A stretch of DNA of 64,000 nucleotides from NCBI RefSeq assembly GCF_016802725.1, contig NC_052673.1, forward strand, positions 8,753,037 through 8,817,036, in the 5' to 3' direction. The first letter of the stretch is position 1. The number at the start of each line of letters is the position of its first letter. This document shows positions 58,801-64,000 of this stretch, piece after piece. Made by a program: the position numbers and the translations under genes. Below the pieces are notes generated by a model. The model worked only from the letters and a program-made list of their open reading frames with translations. It was not told the DNA's origin and made no database searches. The stretch comes from Solenopsis invicta (Eukaryota > Arthropoda > Insecta > Hymenoptera > Formicidae).

Positions 58801-59016
58801 CATTTTATTGTTTGTAATATTAAGATCGCAAAAACGACTGACGATTACTGCCGGAAAAGTTGTTGATTTGACTTTGGAAGGATTTACAAGCGTAAGACAT
58901 TACATTATAAATTATATTATACGACATGCTGGATCATCTATTTTTTAGTTTGTACAACTTTTTAGATTATGAAGGCATCAGCTTCTTATGTATCTGTATT
59001 AAACGCGATGTACTGA
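55854..59016 (+). CDS. OR-11, odorant receptor (type D), intact
   Basis: The exons are 55854-56110, 56337-56691, 58148-58378, 58447-58560, 58736-58891 and 58966-59016, giving 387 aa. The start MKRVSTISLP leads to LRFIGMWPDS. Approximate membrane segments are residues 30-52, 62-82, 115-135, 175-200, 258-283, 298-318 and 345-365, as in 7tm_6 receptors. Exon 2 carries MDEDWKECN and LSRRCSNVMI, exon 3 ILHVSGQIDIM, exon 4 FYMAITLEVFILCFAGEF, exon 5 RSQKRLTITAGK; the end is SVLNAMY. The start is set by the OR-10 and OR-12 alignment. The exon 4 donor is AAG|GTTCGT. AATAAA lies at 59107. Its 5' half is the partner of the OR-10 homology tract; its 3' half is closer to OR-12. Confidence 0.94.
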
Positions 59017-59725
59017 GTTCTAAGTAACATTTGTCAATTGCTATATATACACTCACTGTTGCCTTAGCCGCAATAATTTTGTCAGGCAATCGTTATTTTT
59101 TATCTAAATAAAATTACACATGTTACAAAAGAAGGCATAAGATTACTTCGGTATAAATTATCCTTTATGAATTAAATGGATAATTATTTTTATATGGTAA
59201 CTAATCTATTTCTATTTAACTTCTCTGTGAAATATTGATTTTTTTGTTTTAATTTTTTATATCTTAGTTATTAATATACTGTCAATTAAAATATTTCAGA
59301 TGTAAAGAGGAGGTGTACGAACATATACTTCAATGATTGATCCATGTTTGTAACATATGTATGTTTATAAATCTTTTGTTCCAAATATCGCCGATGCACC
59401 CACTAAAGTCTTGATTTATGTCTTTTCTTTTTCATTTTAATATAAGTATGTAATTATTATTCAAGTAATATATACTGTACTATTATATTATTTTTGTGAC
59501 TTTCTTCATATCTTTTTTATCGGTGACATAAAATTTTATATATATTCGTGATAGATGTATGTTTATATATTGTATTATTCATTAAAAGGATTATTTATTA
59601 TATACATTATTCTTCTAATTCTTTGACAAATTAGAACGCGTAGTGTTTTTTTTTTTCTACATCTATCTCGTGAAACAATTAAAAAAATTAAAGATTTTCT
59701 CTCTTAATTATTCTTCTTTATTTTA

Positions 59726-59895
59726 GTGATTCATTATCCATTTGAAAATCAGCAACATACGAAGGCACAATTTATATGGTTGGGACAACTTATCATTTTT
59801 ACATCACAGTCTATTGGCACAAAATAATAGCAAATTTCACTGTTTTCTTCGCCATTGTAACTTTAGAGACCTTTGTCTTTGTTCGAAATAAAAGC
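59726..59895 (+). pseudogene. relic of an odorant receptor (exon 1 and exon 4 scraps)
   Basis: At 59726-59762, GATTCATTATCCATTTGAAA aligns to the middle of type C exon 1 (GAGTCATTATCCATTTCGAA in OR-7psi, 34480); in frame it reads FIIHLKISNI against OR-8 WIIHFRTDNM. At 59810, directly after an intact acceptor CATCACAG, TCTATTGGCAC gives SIGT as in OR-9 exon 4. After a 13-bp shortfall, FFAIVTLETFVF matches TM6 (FYVAITLEAFVF). The pieces are 47 bp apart, so exons 2 and 3 were deleted. The open frame at 59776-59961 is partly this relic. Confidence 0.7.
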
Positions 59896-60209
59896 GAGTT
59901 ACATGAGGGGATATATGAGAGAAAAATAAAGGGAACTGACCTGTACCACGAACATATTTAAGTCCAACTATAATAAACTTTTTTCTATCTTTTATTTCCA
60001 TAGAGATATCAACAGTTTTTGCCAAGACTAAGCTTTTCTTTTTTTAATGGACATGGATGTACACAAAACTGTCCCAAAGCGATTATCTGTTATTGTGAAC
60101 CATCAAAGTGTTCACTAATTCAAAAGCGAAGCGGGTGTACTCGCTTATTTTTTGCCTAATCGGTACAAGTTATAAGCTTACATTATCCAATGCGATGAGA
60201 ACGTTCGAG

Positions 60210-60227
60210 TAATTACGATTAATTCGT
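60210..60227 (+). promoter_or_regulatory. type D upstream motif of OR-12
   Basis: TAATTACGATTAATTCGT, 165 bp before the start; the 5' two-thirds match the OR-9/OR-11 form exactly, the 3' end diverges. Confidence 0.45.
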
Positions 60228-60374
60228 ATTTAGAGGGGCTCGTGTCTTACGATTTTTCCTCTACGATTATTTAGTACTTTAGCTATCATGTGGAGCATAT
60301 TGAACGATCTCCACGTGTCTTCCGCGCATTGACCCCGTAGTCGTTTTCAAACAATCGGTGGTCGACAAAGAACG

Positions 60375-63300
60375 ATGAAGCGTGCGTATACCATTAGCCG
60401 TTCGATTGAGATCGGTCTCCGTTTTATCGGCATGTGGCCGGACTCGGCTTATCCAAATCTCTATTGGTTTAGCTACGTAACAACAGTAGCAATAGTGCAA
60501 TATTATCAATACACGTATATATTTGTGCACTTCGACTCGAACAATCTTTGGCTCCTCATGGACTGCCTTAGTCTTAGCCTGGCGTACAGCCTCGCTTTTC
60601 TCAAGCTCCTTGTCCTGTGGTGGAATCGTCGGTAAGATGCGTTCTTCTACAAAAATAATATACAATGTAGTCTCACAATCTCCATACAATATTTTAACAG
60701 TTTATTCTAGAGATAAAGTAAAAAATCGTAATACGAAAAAGCATCAAAGCTATAAGTTTTTTAATTATAATCGATCAAAAATAATTACTTAATAAACACA
60801 CATATATAACAGATGTAATGTTATATAACAGATGTGTTATATCTATGTTATATTTAGTGTTTTCTAAGCAATAATAACATTTAGAATTCGCGCACTCAGG
60901 TTGTCTACAGTTACATACAAGCGCGCATCGGTCTATTACCTGTTTTCGATTTTCATAGTTATTATTAATTTATACTGTACAGCTAATTAGTAATATATAG
61001 TATTAATAATTATTATCATTAGAGTTATTAAATATAATAGTTTTATATTAGAGAAATAAGAGTCTTTTGTATTTTCGGCATAAAATGTATAATTAGGAAA
61101 ATTAATCTATTAACGTTTTTTTTTACTTTTTATGTCTTAAGAAAAATAAAATTGTGTGATTTTTATAAATCAAAAAAATAAATTTACACTATTTATATTT
61201 TTTTAATAATTTAAGTTTTTATTAAAATTGTAAATCTTGATTTATTAAAATTATACAATTTTATCTTTCTCAGGACTTAAAGAGACTTAGGAAAACATAT
61301 AAATATAGTAGGATATAACATTATATTTTAGAAAAGAAAGTAATTAAACGATCTTCATAGAACAATATTTTTCTTTTAGAAACAATATTGGAAATAATAT
61401 TTCTTTGAAAGAAATATTGGATAATACTTTTAATAATTCTTTTAAAATCCTCTTCATTAAAAAGTATATACTAAATAAAGTTAAGATAATTTGCTTAGCA
61501 TATATGTAATTTGTTAATAACAGTCTTTTTATTATTTTTAATATTAACAAAAAAAAATTATTTTAAATTTTAAACTGCATACTTGATCAATTATTAACTT
61601 ACAGAAAATTTTCAAATTTTATGCTGTTTTAAAAAATATAATTTATATTTGTTTCTTAAATAAAGATTTGTAAAGATTGTTTAATTGTTATTTTTCTTTT
61701 TCAAGTATATTTTCTTCAAGTTTTTAAGTCCTGAGAGGAATAAAATTGTATAATTTTAATAAATCCAGATTTGCGATTTTAATAAACATTTAAATTAATG
61801 AAAAAATATAGATTTTAGTCGGTATTCATAGTTGGTTCTCTTATACTTAAAATTGTCTTAAATATGGTTTTTAAAATGACATAAACCAATTACAGAGATT
61901 AACATTTCAAGACATTATTTAAGATAAAATGAGATAAAAATTTATTATGAATATCTGTTTTCATCTTATCCTTCCTTGATGTATTATATTCCACAGTTTC
62001 ATTCTTCTCAAGACATAAAAAGTAAAGAATAACAAATTAATTTTCATAATTACGTTTTATATCAAAAACTCAAAGACACTTATTTCTCAATGTAAAACTA
62101 TTAGATTTAATAATTCTAATGATAATAATCATTAATACTATTAATAATCAGTTGTGTAGTAAAAATCAATATTAACTACAAAAGTTAATAACAGGTGACA
62201 GATCGATATACGCTTGTGTGCAATTACGAATTTGAGTACACGCAATATAATAGCTCGCGGATTATGATTATAAATTCTATTATAAATTCTATTACTGATT
62301 ATCCTTGACCGATTATCATTTAAAAATTATTGTGACCTTTTTAGGATTTTTCACTTTTTTTCTAAAATATGCCGTTAAAATATTGTGTAATGTAAGATAT
62401 CTTGTACTTTTAATATCAATATAATATACGTTAATACAATATTATATACATTTTGACGAGGCAAAAGTGTGAAGATACATTTTATTGTTTCTTAAATAAA
62501 ATCATGTATCGACACTATCTTTCATGATTTATTACACATAAAGAAATGTCCTGCAGGATATTTCATTACATTGTGAAGATGATAGATCAAGACTGGAATG
62601 AATACATAATTAATGACTTGCATAGATCTATAATGACAAGCATGGCGGGTCTGTCGCGTCGTTTTGCTAATATAACGTTTAGTTTTTATGCCTTTTCTGC
62701 TTTCTTTCTGACAATTGGCGAGCATTTAATTCAATCGATGGACGATGGTAATCAGTTCAGCAATAACTCTCGAGAACTTCCCATAAAAATGGAATTCCCT
62801 TTCGATGTTAGCAAATCACCGATTTTCGAGTGTCTTTTAATTGGACAATTTCTTTACGATATGGTGATAGCTTTCGTGGTCGGTTTGATAAATGCATTAC
62901 TTGTTGCATCGGTAAGTATGTAATGGGATTCAAAGACATTAAAAGAATTAAAGTAATAATATTTTATCATCATTTCAATACGATCGATTTAAATTATTAT
63001 TAAGATAATAAAGTAATACAAAATGTTACTTTAAATAATTAAATATTATTTTTTACAAATATTACTTTTTTTATAAGTTATACAATTTATATAAAATTAT
63101 CTGATGTTTGTAGATACTTCATGTGACCGGTCAGATTGAAATTATGCAGCAAGACTTGATCGAAATTTCAAACGGAAAATACGATCGCGCAACATTTATA
63201 CTTGTTATCAAAAGTCTCATTTGCAAGCATCAAAAGATTATTACCTTATCGGAAAATATCGAGACTCTGTTTACTCACATTGCGCTTATGCAAGTTTTGT

Positions 63301-64000
63301 GGAATACGTTAGTGATGTGTTGCACTGGTTTTGTGATTGTAGTTGTAAGTAACGTCATTGATCGTTTCTTCACGTTTTGAATAATGACATTTTTATTTTT
63401 ATATTATTGCAGATCGTCAGTAATGGCGAAGATACAACAAATCTGATCAAATCCGTGAGTTATTACATTGCAATAATTATGGAGGTTTTCGTATACTGCT
63501 TTGCAGGAGAATTTTTAAGTGCCAAGGTATATAAACGATTTTTTTCTTTTTACTATTGCAGAGGCATCATTACGGATTCATGTTCTTTTTATTATGTTAC
63601 ATTGCTTACAAACGTTGACAGTTTTCATGTATCATGTTTTAAAATTTTTATCGTTACAAGATGTGAATTATAAAAGATCTTCACTAATGAAAATATTATT
63701 TAGCGTTACTTTGAACATTTCAAACTGTTTATTCTGCTTCCAGAGTAAGTCAATTGGCGACGCAGTATACGAGTCACTTTGGTACAATTTGCCTCCAAGC
63801 GACAGTCGCATTATATTGTTTATGATGTTAAGATGTCAAAAGCGATTGACGATCACTGCAGGAAGAGTCTTCGATTTGACTTTAGAAGGATTTACAAGCG
63901 TAAGGTTTTATGCTATAAACAATTTTCTTTTTTAATACATTACCTTATTATATGTATAATCACGGATATTCTTTTTCAGATTATGAAGGCTTCTGTCTCC
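60375..64000 (+). CDS. OR-12, odorant receptor (type D), cut by the window end
   Basis: The exons are 60375-60631, 62557-62911, 63114-63344, 63413-63526 and 63744-63899, with the last exon from 63980 running off the window after 7 codons (IMKASVS); about 10 codons including the stop are missing. The expected length is 387 aa. Start MKRAYTISRS, then LRFIGMWPDS. Exon 2 has MIDQDWNEYI, exon 3 ILHVTGQIEIM, exon 4 YYIAIIMEVFVYCFAGEF. Exon 5 has RCQKRLTITAGR, with S to C and K to R changes in the C-terminal motif. Intron 1 is 1.9 kb and is mostly one large foldback. All visible junctions are GT-AG and the frame is open. Nearest relative in the 3' half is OR-11. Confidence 0.93.
60890..62243. mobile_element. 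1.35-kb foldback filling OR-12 intron 1
   Basis: The outer arm words are GCGCACTCAGG and ACAAGCGCGCATCGGTCTA on the left, and the complements of ACACAAGCGTATATCGATC and GCGTGTACTCA on the right. TATTAATAATTATTATCATTAGA mirrors CTAATGATAATAATCATTAATA further in. TTTACTTTTTATGTCTTAAG mirrors CTCAAGACATAAAAAGTAAA. The innermost arms are TTGATTTATTAAAATTATAC and GTATAATTTTAATAAATCC (61230 and 61758). The arms are each about 600 bp and diverged. No transposase frame. Confidence 0.7.

Larger units (their letters stand above)
59017..60374. other. spacer OR-11 to OR-12, with a receptor relic
   Basis: AT-rich, with poly(A) signals for OR-11 near the start. It contains the receptor relic at 59726-59895 and then the OR-12 5' flank, GC-richer from about 60100. 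The type D motif is present, but I see no TTGCATTTTTAAAG site here. Confidence 0.55.

Noticed and set aside
1..64000. CRISPR array, rRNA or bacterial operon features
   Set aside because: Introns, splice sites and AT-rich MITEs show a nuclear insect genome; no spaced direct-repeat array or rRNA similarity was seen.

Overview
The window is AT-rich eukaryotic DNA with short multi-exon genes, GT-AG introns and many palindromic MITE-like repeats. Every recognisable protein-coding gene belongs to one family: insect odorant receptors (7tm_6 / Or family). All lie on the + strand, head to tail. A large tandem array of six-exon receptors of this kind points to a hymenopteran, most likely an ant. The species cannot be read from the sequence.

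Each complete gene has the same architecture: exon 1 (about 251-281 nt, N terminus plus TM1-2), exon 2 (328-355 nt, TM3-4), exon 3 (228-231 nt, TM5), exon 4 (114-129 nt, third extracellular loop plus TM6), exon 5 (156 nt, TM7 region with the RSQKRLTITAGK-like motif) and a 51-nt last exon ending near ...SVLxAMY-stop. Intron 1 is phase 2 and introns 2-5 are phase 0. This fixed grammar let me place every exon and see which copies are broken.

Layout: OR-1 (2166-6641) is complete except for a 13-bp duplication that breaks the frame. OR-2 (7589-9865, type A) and OR-3 (11386-21086, type B) are intact. OR-4psi (21805-23670, type C) and OR-5psi (24405-25708, type A) are degenerate. OR-6 (27018-33100, type B) is intact. 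OR-7psi (34320-37436, type C) is dead. OR-8 (39710-44941, type C) is intact. OR-9 (45735-49330), OR-10 (50099-54170), OR-11 (55854-59016) and OR-12 (60375 to beyond the window end) form type D. A tiny relic of a further receptor lies at 59726-59895. The order A-B-C, A-B-C, C shows that a three-gene block was duplicated. Its A member then died in the second block, and its C member died in both blocks.

OR-10 and OR-11 are a mosaic pair. From upstream of the promoter through exon 3 they are nearly the same sequence, introns included, whereas exons 4-6 are much more diverged. Two short motifs recur upstream of the start codons: TTGCATTTTTAAAGYAAAT-like at about -330 to -480, and TAATTACGATTGATCGAG-like at about -130 to -170 in type D. 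They are candidate shared receptor-choice elements.

Introns and spacers are packed with foldback elements. The longest are 12846-13441 (with a tRNA-like loop), 16138-16780, a nest at 18309-20625, a nested pair at 40099-41620, and 60890-62243. A decayed mariner transposase end lies at 53552-53752. No rRNA gene, intact tRNA gene, CRISPR array or intact transposase was seen. Functionally, each intact gene should encode a ligand-binding subunit that pairs with the Orco co-receptor in antennal olfactory neurons. That role is family knowledge, not something the sequence proves.
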